Origin: STD1-80 sp043802745
Lineage (GTDB): Bacteria; Patescibacteriota; Minisyncoccia; Minisyncoccales; CG1-02-41-26
Direction: 5' to 3'
Assembly (NCBI GenBank): GCA_043802745.1
Contig: JAZDKU010000038.1
Span: 1 to 20,584, forward strand
DNA: 20,584 nt
Part shown: piece after piece, positions 6,119 through 12,254 of the stretch
Layout: every line of letters starts with the position of its first letter
How positions within the stretch are numbered: position 1 is the stretch's first letter
The notes under the pieces: generated by a model
Database searches by the model: none
What the model was told of the DNA's origin: nothing
What the model saw: the letters and a program-made list of their open reading frames with translations, nothing else
Made by a program: the position numbers and the translations under genes

Positions 6119-7344
6119 ACTAAATCTTTTCTTTTAAATAAAATAGTTAGCAAGGTGGCTATCCAAAAAATTCCATTAATAAAAGGAAAAATAATAAGAA
6201 AGAAAATAATATTTCTTTTTTTAGGGCCAGGGTCGCACGTGAATTTTTTGCTCAAAACAATATAAGCCAAGAAAGCCACAAAGGTTAAAAGCCCCAAGAA
6301 CCACAAAGGAGTTGTGTTGAGCCTTACCCAATCAGGCCAAGAAAAAGAAAACCTGAAAAAGTCTTCTTTAGCTAAAAATAATTGGTTAAATTTTAAATAA
6401 GCAAAATCTAAAATTCGATAAACCGTGTAAATAAACAATCCCATCGTAATAAAACAGCCAATCACGCTATTTAAAAGCAAATAGGCTAAATTGCCGTGCT
6501 TGTTTAAATTAAAAAGTTCTGGATAATCTTTGTAATTTAAAAGCCCGCCCTTGTTCCACCTTAAGCGCTGTTTTAAAAGAGATTTAAAGGTTTTACAGCC
6601 CTGGGTATAAACAATGGCGTCAACTGCCTGGGTGATGAGCATATTATTTTTTTGCATGCGCAAAGCCATTTCTAAATCTTCGGTTTGGTGCGCTTTTTTG
6701 TAAAGTCCGATTTTATTAAAGACTTTTTTATTAAAAACCGACAAAGGACCTGGCACCACATTAACCCCATTTAAAAAAGAAAAAACTTTTTTCAAGAAGT
6801 TACCCATTAAATATTCCACATATTGCACGCCCTCTAAAATTGTGGTGGGGTTGGCAATGCGCACCGATGAAATAACCGCCATAACTTTTGGCTCTTCAAA
6901 CTGTTCCATTATTTTTTTCAAAGAATCTTTATGCAAAAAAGAGTCAGCGTCCACCGTGCCAATATATTGGCTAGTGGCCTTGGTAATGCCCAAGTTTAGG
7001 GCTGTGTATTTGCCCCCGTTTTCTTTATGGAAAATTTTTATGCGAGAGTCTTTTACAGCAAAGCCTTGAGCTATTTCTAGAGTTTTGTCAGTGCTACCAT
7101 CATCAATAACAATTATTTCTAAATTATCTTGAGGGTAATCCAAGCCAAAAAATGACTGTAATGTTTTGGCAATAGTTTTTTCTTCGTTAAAACAGGGCAC
7201 GAGCAAAGAAACCTTGGGGGAGAATTTCTTTTTTGGCTTGTAGTAAATTTCATTTTTATAATCAAAAACCGTACTGAAAACAAACACAGCAAAGTATAAA
7301 GCCATAAATATAGAAGTATAACCTAAAATGTCTTCAATAATCAT
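6109..7344 (-). CDS. Membrane glycosyltransferase, family 2 (processive-type)
   Basis: 411 residues. One N-terminal membrane helix (about 8-26), a cytoplasmic GT-A domain, and three or more C-terminal helices (about 287-312, 345-365, 383-405). Catalytic signatures: LVPCFNEE (48-55), DDGS (81-84), the metal-binding DAD (132-134), TED (221-223) as catalytic base region, and QRLRW (259-263). This Q-x-x-R-W set is typical of processive enzymes such as N-acetylglucosamine or cellulose synthases, so it probably makes or extends a cell-surface glycan from a UDP-sugar. Sugar and product cannot be told from sequence. It lies 7 nt after recG and overlaps the CPSC protein gene. Confidence 0.92.
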   Translation of the reverse strand: MIIEDILGYTSIFMALYFAVFVFSTVFDYKNEIYYKPKKKFSPKVSLLVPCFNEEKTIAKTLQSFFGLDYPQDNLEIIVIDDGSTDKTLEIAQGFAVKDSRIKIFHKENGGKYTALNLGITKATSQYIGTVDADSFLHKDSLKKIMEQFEEPKVMAVISSVRIANPTTILEGVQYVEYLMGNFLKKVFSFLNGVNVVPGPLSVFNKKVFNKIGLYKKAHQTEDLEMALRMQKNNMLITQAVDAIVYTQGCKTFKSLLKQRLRWNKGGLLNYKDYPELFNLNKHGNLAYLLLNSVIGCFITMGLFIYTVYRILDFAYLKFNQLFLAKEDFFRFSFSWPDWVRLNTTPLWFLGLLTFVAFLAYIVLSKKFTCDPGPKKRNIIFFLIIFPFINGIFWIATLLTILFKRKDLVWD

Positions 7345-7351
7345 AATAGAA

Positions 7352-9610
7352 TCATTCTAAATGAATTTTTTCGCCAAAATTAGCTATTTTTTGGCTTAAA
7401 ACAGTATATTGCCTTAAAAATGGGTCGTTTGTCAAGAGCAACCTGGCTTCTTGCCTAGTTGTTTCAATAAGCTGGAGATTGTTTAGGTTGGCCATAGCAA
7501 TGTCGCTTATGCCCCATTGTTTGGCTCCTACCAAGCTGCCTGGCCCCCTGATTTCTAAATCTTTCTCGGCTAGCTCAAAACCATTTTTAGCTTTTATGAT
7601 GGCCCAAAGCCGAGCCTTGGTGTTTTTGCTAGGCGAGTCAGCAAATAAAAAGCAATATGACTGCATATCATTTCTGCCCACCCTGCCCCTAAATTGATGG
7701 ATTTGGGCTAAGCCAAAATGTTCGGCCCCTTCAATCAAAATTATAGTGGCTTGGGGAATATCAACCCCTACCTCAACCACAGACGTGGAAACCAAAATCT
7801 GGGTGCGGTTGTTTTTAAAATCCCGCATTATTTTTTCTTTTTCACCTACCTTTAACTTACCATGAATTAAAGCTACTTTAAACTCCGGAAAGATTTCTTT
7901 TGATAATTTTTCGTATTCTTCTTTAACATTTTTAGCTGTGGCCCAGAAGCTTGTTTTTGGATTTGTCCGCCAGTTGGCGGATTGAGAATTAGGCATTTGT
8001 TCGGTATTCGGGTTTAGGGCTTCTGGTTTTTTTGTTTCTATCCGTGGGCAAATAACAAAACATTGCTCGTTATTTTTTAATTTTTTTCTAATAAACTCAT
8101 AAGCCTCCTTTCTTTCGGTTGGGCTAACAATTTTTGTGATAATTGGTTTTCGGCCAAGAGGCATTTGGTCAAGCAAAGATAAGTCTAAGTCCCCGTAAAT
8201 TGTTAAGGCTAGGGTTCTTGGTATGGGCGTGGCTGTCATTGATAAAAAATGAGGAATTAAATTGCTTTTAGCAGTTAATTTAGCTCTTTGCGCCACGCCA
8301 AACCTGTGTTGTTCGTCCACCACTACTAGGCCTAATTTAGCAAATTTAACTTTGTCTTGGATTAAAGCATGGGTGCCAATAAGCAAATCAATCTCGCCTT
8401 TTTTAGTTCTTTCCAAAATTTTAGTTCTAGATATTTCAATGGTTTCTGGCATAAACTGACCGTCTTTTTCATAGCCAAGCTTTTGGGATATAATCTGGTC
8501 TTTTTTGCCAGTTAACAAAGCAATTTTTATTTTAGATTTTCGCAGAAGAATAGCGGCGGTTCTAAAATGCTGGGTGGCTAAAATTTCTGTGGGGGCCATA
8601 ATGGCTGATTGATAGCCGTTTTTAAAACAATTTAAAGAGGCAATTAAAGCCACTAACGTTTTACCCGAGCCAACATCGCCCTCTAAAAGTCGGCTCATGG
8701 GGTTTGGCTTTTCTGTGTCTTTTAAAATTTGCCAAGCGCATTTTTTTTGGCTGTCCGTTAATTTAAACGGCAAAGAATCAACAAACTTTTTTATTTCCTC
8801 GGCTTTAATGGGAATAGCTGGGGATTTTTGTTGGTTTATTTTCATCCGTTCTCGCAAAACAAAAAGCTCTATTAAAAAAAGCTCTTCAAAAGCAAATCTT
8901 TTTTTTGCTTTTTCACCCAGTTCTATGGAATCGGGAAAATGGGCCTGTTGGAGGGCGTAGCCAAAAGCTAAAAGATTGTATTTTTTTAAAATTTCTTGGG
9001 GCAAAAATTCTTTTTGTGAGCCAATAATTTGCCCTAGGTTTTTGGCAAAAAAATTGCGAAACCATCGCGAGGTTAAGCCCACTGTTTCTTGATAGATTGG
9101 TATAATACGGCCGGTATGGCGTGAATCACTAGAGCCATCAGCAACTTCATAAATCGGGCTAGATAAAAAAAGTCCGGTTTTGCCTAGCTTGACTTTGCCA
9201 GCTAAATAAATTTCTTGGTCAGGTTTCAAGTTTTGTTCAATATATGGCTGGTTAAACCAAACTGCCTTAATAGTGCCTGTTATATCCTCTACAATGGCTG
9301 TGGTGATGTCCATTTGCTTTTTCCAGGCTCTAGAGCTCTCAATGTCTTTTATAACCCCTTTTATGCAAGAAATCTCGTTTAATATTGGCTTTTTAGCAAA
9401 GCCAAAAGTAGATTGGGACCGACTAATCCCAGCTATTGGTTTTTTAATTGGCTTGAGTTTGGCAATGGGCGTGATATTAGAAAAATCTTCATACCGAAAA
9501 GGCAAATGATAAACCAAATCTCCCAGGGTTTTAATGCCTAGCTTGTTTAATTTCTTAGCCACAAACGGCCCCACCCCCATCAAATTCAAAACAGGTGTTT
9601 CTAAATTCAT
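7352..9610 (-). CDS. recG: ATP-dependent DNA helicase RecG with extra in-frame segments
   Basis: RecG remodels stalled forks and branched DNA. At 752 residues it is longer than the usual 680-700. In order: an N-terminal helix-hairpin segment (GVGPFVAKKLNKLGI), the OB-fold wedge (about 80-155), helicase domain 1 with Walker A GDVGSGKT (311-318), DEQH (432-435) and TAT (459-461), and domain 2 with TSVVEVGVDIP and the HQFRGRVGR motif near 650. Excess sequence lies at about 56-80 (before the wedge strand), about 371-400 (between TGKK and GEIDLL) and about 527-556 (after CPRIE). The first and third are encoded by palindromic or heptamer-type repeats. All motifs are intact, so it should be active. 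It follows the ATPase gene by 6 nt. Confidence 0.95.
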   Translation of the reverse strand: MNLETPVLNLMGVGPFVAKKLNKLGIKTLGDLVYHLPFRYEDFSNITPIAKLKPIKKPIAGISRSQSTFGFAKKPILNEISCIKGVIKDIESSRAWKKQMDITTAIVEDITGTIKAVWFNQPYIEQNLKPDQEIYLAGKVKLGKTGLFLSSPIYEVADGSSDSRHTGRIIPIYQETVGLTSRWFRNFFAKNLGQIIGSQKEFLPQEILKKYNLLAFGYALQQAHFPDSIELGEKAKKRFAFEELFLIELFVLRERMKINQQKSPAIPIKAEEIKKFVDSLPFKLTDSQKKCAWQILKDTEKPNPMSRLLEGDVGSGKTLVALIASLNCFKNGYQSAIMAPTEILATQHFRTAAILLRKSKIKIALLTGKKDQIISQKLGYEKDGQFMPETIEISRTKILERTKKGEIDLLIGTHALIQDKVKFAKLGLVVVDEQHRFGVAQRAKLTAKSNLIPHFLSMTATPIPRTLALTIYGDLDLSLLDQMPLGRKPIITKIVSPTERKEAYEFIRKKLKNNEQCFVICPRIETKKPEALNPNTEQMPNSQSANWRTNPKTSFWATAKNVKEEYEKLSKEIFPEFKVALIHGKLKVGEKEKIMRDFKNNRTQILVSTSVVEVGVDIPQATIILIEGAEHFGLAQIHQFRGRVGRNDMQSYCFLFADSPSKNTKARLWAIIKAKNGFELAEKDLEIRGPGSLVGAKQWGISDIAMANLNNLQLIETTRQEARLLLTNDPFLRQYTVLSQKIANFGEKIHLE
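7966..8018. repeat. Composite repeat inside recG: short palindrome plus heptamer-type sequence
   Basis: TCCGCC-AGTT-GGCGGA (7966-7981) is a perfect 6-bp hairpin. It is followed at 7992-8018 by sequence containing TTCGGTATTCGGGTTTAGG, closely related to 2441-2461, 11731-11758 and 12056-12079. Together they encode recG residues about 531-549 (ALNPNTEQMPNSQSANWRT), where other RecG proteins have only a few residues between CPxIE and the A-x-x-x-x-E-Y helix. Confidence 0.75.
9385..9431. repeat. Two adjacent inverted repeats inside recG
   Basis: TTGGCTTT (9385-9392) pairs perfectly with AAAGCCAA (9398-9405), and TGGGA (9414-9418) with TCCCA (9427-9431). They encode residues about 60-76, where RecG proteins normally pass directly from the I-x-P-I-A-x-L-K segment into the first wedge strand. 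A repeat-derived insertion is likely, though no second copy is seen here. Confidence 0.5.
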
Positions 9611-9616
9611 GTTTGC

Positions 9617-10834
9617 TTAAACCTGCCAAACTTCTTTAATTGATATATTGGCAATCTGCTCGTTTTTATTATCAAAAGAAATTAAGGAGAGCTTAATATG
9701 GGGATAAGATTGGCTAAATGTCTTGAAATTATTTGCTTTGAAATTTTTAGGATTGGTCTTTGCCTCATAAGCAAAGACATTGCCAACCACAAAATCAATC
9801 TCTTGTTTTTGCGTTGTGCGCCAAAATTTAATGTCTTCTGAATCGTTATTTTTTAATATTTCTTTATACAAAGCGTTTTCTAAAATTTGTCCGTTGTCTT
9901 GCCTTTCAAAAAACGGTTTTAGGTCTCTTGTTAGAAAATTTCGCAAACCAAGATCCAAAAAGTATATTTTCGGCATTTTAGTTATTTCTTTCCTGATGTT
10001 TTTGTAAAACGGACGCACTAAAGCGATGTGAAATGATTTTTGCATTAACAAAAGATAGTCATTTATAGTTGTTCTTGAGATATTTAAAGTGGAAGACAAT
10101 TCAGCGGCGTTGATTAAACCGCCAATTTGGCTGGCTAAAATCCTCAAAAGTTTAAAAAAGGTTTCTTCTTGTTTTATATTTGCTTCAAAAATATCTTTTT
10201 TAATATAAGAATAGGCTAAATCTTTTAAAATCTCTTCTTTTTGGAGCAAGGGAGTTAAAACCACCTTAGGATAACCGCCAAAAATTAAATATTCTTGATA
10301 ATAAAAAATAATTTTTTCTCTTTCAGCTAAAGCTAATTGGTTAAAGTCTTTTTTTGCCAAACTGTCTTCAGCCTTGAATCTTAAAAATTCTCTAAACGAT
10401 AGAGTGGCTAGGTTAAAGATTTTTTTTCTACCAGCCAAAGAGTCTTTAAATCTGCGGTCTAAATAAAAAGCCGAAGAGCCAGTGGCAATTATTTTAATAT
10501 TTTGCCTGTATTCATCAAAAAAATACTTTAGAAAATTAGCCGGGTTTTTTAGATATTGAATTTCATCTATTAAAACAAATGTTTTTTGTTCTAAATTAAA
10601 AGAAAAAATCTTAAAGAGATTTTTCGGCGATTCGTTTAAAAGCGCTAAATATTCTGGGTCTTCTAGATTTAGAAAATAACAGGCAGAGTTTTGGTTTTTT
10701 ATAATATTTTCTAGCTGATGCAAAACAGTTGTTTTGCCTGCTTGCCGAGCGCCGATAATTAAAATCACTTCGTCGTTGTTTAATTCTTTTTCAACTAGAG
10801 GAGTGAGGTCTCGCAAAATGCTTGAATTTGTCAT
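9617..10834 (-). CDS. AAA-type ATPase with C-terminal DUF4143 (nuclease-like) domain
   Basis: 405 residues. Walker A GARQAGKT (28-35), Walker B FVLIDEIQYL (86-95), and a sensor-like ATGSSAF (117-123) define the AAA_14 ATPase. The next part contains a winged-helix-like stretch (ISRTTINDYLLLMQKS). The C-terminal domain has the DUF4143 pattern RTTQKQEIDFVVGN.. AYEAKTN, with a D and an ExK placed like a PD-(D/E)XK fold. Such proteins are widespread in bacteria and archaea and are of unclear function. This copy is first in the recG-GT2-CPSC cluster, but it lies between recG and a broken copy of the recG start with a likely promoter, so it is probably a later arrival now using recG's promoter. Confidence 0.9.
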   Translation of the reverse strand: MTNSSILRDLTPLVEKELNNDEVILIIGARQAGKTTVLHQLENIIKNQNSACYFLNLEDPEYLALLNESPKNLFKIFSFNLEQKTFVLIDEIQYLKNPANFLKYFFDEYRQNIKIIATGSSAFYLDRRFKDSLAGRKKIFNLATLSFREFLRFKAEDSLAKKDFNQLALAEREKIIFYYQEYLIFGGYPKVVLTPLLQKEEILKDLAYSYIKKDIFEANIKQEETFFKLLRILASQIGGLINAAELSSTLNISRTTINDYLLLMQKSFHIALVRPFYKNIRKEITKMPKIYFLDLGLRNFLTRDLKPFFERQDNGQILENALYKEILKNNDSEDIKFWRTTQKQEIDFVVGNVFAYEAKTNPKNFKANNFKTFSQSYPHIKLSLISFDNKNEQIANISIKEVWQV

Positions 10835-10856
10835 AATTTTTATTAAAAACTAGCCT

Positions 10857-10904
10857 TCAAGCTCATTTTATCGGTTTTTATGAGCTTGTCAAGCTCATTT
10901 TATC
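10857..10904. repeat. Direct and inverted repeat upstream of the ATPase gene
   Basis: TCAAGCTCATTTTATC occurs at 10857-10872 and again, perfectly, at 10889-10904. Between and across them ATGAGCTTG (10880-10888) and CAAGCTCAT (10890-10898) form a perfect 9-bp inverted repeat around one base. On the minus strand each direct copy contains a short ATG frame. Position, just before the ATPase start, would suit either regulation or a recombination scar. Confidence 0.7.
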
Positions 10905-10994
10905 CACAAACAGCCCCAGCCCGCAAAAGCTACGCTTCAAGCGTTGCTGGCAGGCCACCCCCATTAAATTCAAAACCGGCGTATCTAAATTCAT
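10878..10994 (-). pseudogene. Duplicated 5' fragment of recG
   Basis: The minus-strand frame starts MNLDTPVLNLMGV and, after an interruption, continues GLFVDK. The intact recG starts MNLETPVLNLMGVGPFVAKK. Over the first 13 codons there are four base differences, three of them silent, so the copy diverged while still coding. A 39-nt palindromic element (13 codons) sits after codon 13, and the frame ends at a TAA at 10878-10880 after 38 codons. No other part of recG is present here. Confidence 0.85.
10917..10955. repeat. 39-nt palindromic element inside the recG fragment
   Basis: Centre ACGCTT-C-AAGCGT (10932-10944) is perfect; AGC (10928-10930)/GCT (10946-10948) extend it past one T-T mismatch, and GCCCGC (10919-10924) pairs with GCAGGC-like bases at 10950-10955 with one mismatch. 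Its length is exactly 13 codons and it encodes ACQQRLKRSFCGL in the recG frame, so it is visible as a clean insertion relative to intact recG. Confidence 0.8.
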
Positions 10995-11005
10995 AAATTA
11001 AGTTT

Positions 11006-11034
11006 AGCATAACAAAATGACATCCTCTCGCCAA
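11006..11034 (-). promoter_or_regulatory. Probable original recG promoter, now upstream of the ATPase gene
   Basis: Minus strand TTGGCG (11029-11034), 17 nt, TATGCT (11006-11011), start expected near 10999, about 5 nt before the ATG of the recG fragment. The -35 lies inside a perfect palindrome, CTCGCC-AAG-GGCGAG (11027-11041), a possible operator. A tandem 10-mer GCATTCTGTC follows at 11041-11060. Confidence 0.5.
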
Positions 11035-11116
11035 GGGCGAGCATTCTGTCGCATTCTGTCATCGCCCAAGAAAGGATATTTTACTTCTGTCGCCCAATAC
11101 GCCCAAGCCGACAAAC

Positions 11117-11138
11117 AAAAAAATCTGCTATTAGCAGA
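11117..11138 (-). terminator. Minus-strand terminator
   Basis: On the minus strand TCTGC-TAATA-GCAGA followed by seven U. It lies 9 nt beyond the end of the interrupted minus-strand frame and so marks the 3' end of a leftward transcript. Confidence 0.6.
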
Positions 11139-11621
11139 AATTCACGCTATAAAAGTGAACAATCCCCGATAATATAGTATCTAAAGGGGATTGTTTGAGG
11201 GGTGAGCCCGTAGGAGGACTCATCATAAATGGAGATAAAATGAACTTGGTCGCGGACTAAACTGTCCGCTTCGTTTAGCTGTTTGTTAGAAGATATTCTA
11301 AAAATTTTTTTGAGTACTGGCAACTTTGGGTCGCCCGAACAGGTTCGCTTCTCACGAGAAAAAAACTATTTTCCCTAGGCTGCGGAAGCAAAACCACAGG
11401 ATGTTCCGGATATTATGGCGGTTCTTCTATCAGTGTCTATCTTTATACCAACGACGTTACCAGCGTAAAATGGTTGCTTAACTGCCGCTGCCTCGTATAG
11501 TCGCGGTATTTGATCTGCCACAAACGAAACTATGAATTAAATAAAAATTTAATGCTTATTTAATTATTTATTAATAAAACTAATTTATTTAGTTAATTTT
11601 TACTCTTATTTTTTTTGTCAA
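11139..11621 (-). ncRNA. Possible leftward transcript: structured RNA or decayed gene (unidentified)
   Basis: Between a consensus TTGACA on the minus strand (11616-11621, with no good -10 at the right distance) and the terminator at 11117-11138 lies a block of distinctly higher GC than its flanks (about 11190-11530). Near its 3' end are strong hairpins: 11158-11167 with 11186-11195 (10 bp, perfect, with GATA/TATC inside) and TTCAC/GTGAA at 11141-11159. GCGGAC/GTCCGC (11252-11269) is another. One minus-strand frame is open over 11147-11536 except for two TAG codons 9 nt apart (11375-11377, 11366-11368). I looked for tmRNA, RNase P, SRP and 6S RNA signatures and found none. It could also be a dead gene. 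Confidence 0.3.
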
Positions 11622-11657
11622 GATATTTTTATTTTGTAAATAGCAAACTGTGGATAA

Positions 11658-11677
11658 CCCTTCGGCTTCGCTCAGGG
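11658..11677. repeat. Short GC-rich palindrome in AT-rich spacer
   Basis: CCCT (11658-11661) pairs with AGGG (11674-11677) around TCGGCTTCGCTC, in an otherwise very AT-rich spacer (11531-11720). It resembles the CCTTCGRC..GCTCAGG-type sequence often seen dispersed in bacterial genomes. Confidence 0.4.
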
Positions 11678-11730
11678 CGGGCTTTTTATGATATAATAAA
11701 AATATAAAGGTCTACATAGAAATCTGAAAT

Positions 11731-11758
11731 CCTAAACCAGAATACCGAATAAATGACC
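11731..11758. repeat. Dispersed repeat, copy related to the recG insert
   Basis: CCTAAACCAGAATACCGAAT followed by AAATGACC matches the minus strand of 8018-7992 in recG with about three differences. Here it is intergenic and lies directly before the surviving part of the four-helix-bundle pseudogene. Confidence 0.7.
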
Positions 11759-11763
11759 AATGA

Positions 11764-12033
11764 ACAAAAGCCCCGCTAATCAGCCAGCTTATACGGTCAG
11801 CAACAAGCGTTGGCGCTAATTATTTAGAAGCTGATGACGCAGAATCAAAAAAAGATTTTATTCATAAAATTGGCATTTGTAAAAAAGAATTTCGCGAAAC
11901 AAAGCATTGGCTAACAATGCTTGCGGTTGCAGAACCATCTTTTTTTAAAGAGATAGAGTCATTACTTAGAGAAGCAAAAGAATTAAATTTAATTTTTGCT
12001 GCGATTATAAGGAAAAAGAGTTCCCAACTTTAG
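11764..12033 (+). pseudogene. Four-helix bundle protein (S23/bAvd-like), 5' truncated
   Basis: From 11770 the frame reads APLISQLIRSATSVGANYLEAD, then ESKKDFIHKIGICKKEFRET, KHWLTMLAV and a final helix ELNLIFAAIIRK, ending at TAG 12031-12033. This is the conserved core and C-terminus of the small four-helix bundle family (TIGR02436), including the hallmark SATSVGANYxEA. About 30-35 N-terminal residues are missing: the frame is closed by TGA at 11761-11763 and no start codon lies before the conserved core. The dispersed repeat at 11731-11758 is at the break. The function of the family is mostly unknown; some members assist diversity-generating retroelements. This copy looks dead. Confidence 0.85.
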
Positions 12034-12055
12034 GCATTAGAGATTTAATAATTTT

Positions 12056-12079
12056 TTCGGTATTCGTTATTCGGGTTTA
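12056..12079. repeat. Heptamer array TTCGGTA-TTCGTTA-TTCGGGT
   Basis: Three related 7-mers followed by TTTA. It is the same type as the tsaD array at 2441-2461 and the recG insert, here between the pseudogene and the small Cys-rich peptide. Confidence 0.75.
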
Positions 12080-12094
12080 TGGTTTTTTAAATAT

Positions 12095-12151
12095 ATGTGT
12101 AAATCTTGCGGATGCGCTTCAAAAAAATCAAAACCAAAAAAGAAAAAATAA
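12095..12151 (+). CDS. Tiny Cys-rich, Lys-rich peptide (18 residues)
   Basis: ATG to TAA gives MCKSCGCASKKSKPKKKK. The CxxCxC start followed by a Lys-rich tail is a highly non-random composition and could bind a metal ion and nucleic acid. The leader before it is AT-rich with no Shine-Dalgarno, as for most genes here. It is far shorter than annotation programs accept. I believe similar tiny CxxCGC peptides occur in related genomes but cannot check. It may be a real microprotein or chance in a gene-poor stretch. Confidence 0.4.
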   Translation: MCKSCGCASKKSKPKKKK

Positions 12152-12172
12152 TAACTGTGGAAAGCTGATGGG

Positions 12173-12226
12173 TTGACAGAGGAATTGGGGTTTTGTAGTA
12201 TAAAGGTAAGAATAAGTCTTACCTTT
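12173..12226 (+). promoter_or_regulatory. Promoter and operator of the abiE operon
   Basis: Consensus TTGACA (12173-12178), 17 nt, TAGTAT (12196-12201). A perfect 9-bp inverted repeat, AAAGGTAAG (12202-12210) and CTTACCTTT (12218-12226), starts right after the -10 and covers the start site. AbiEi antitoxins of known systems repress their own operon by binding inverted repeats at the promoter, so this is a strong operator candidate. The gene start follows at 12255. Confidence 0.85.
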
Positions 12227-12254
12227 GGTTCACAAATAAGCAAAAGGCAAAATT

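Noticed and set aside
10857..11060. CRISPR array
   Set aside because: There are only two copies of a 16-mer and a tandem 10-mer, without regular spacers or cas genes.
11229..11528. Plus-strand coding frame through the same island
   Set aside because: It has two early stops, no start codon in the 70-codon open part, and no recognisable protein; all readings of this GC-richer block are unusually open.
11117..11536. tmRNA, RNase P RNA, SRP RNA or 6S RNA in the GC-rich island
   Set aside because: No tRNA-like ends with TTCGA loop, no RNase P core motifs, and no SRP domain IV motif on either strand.
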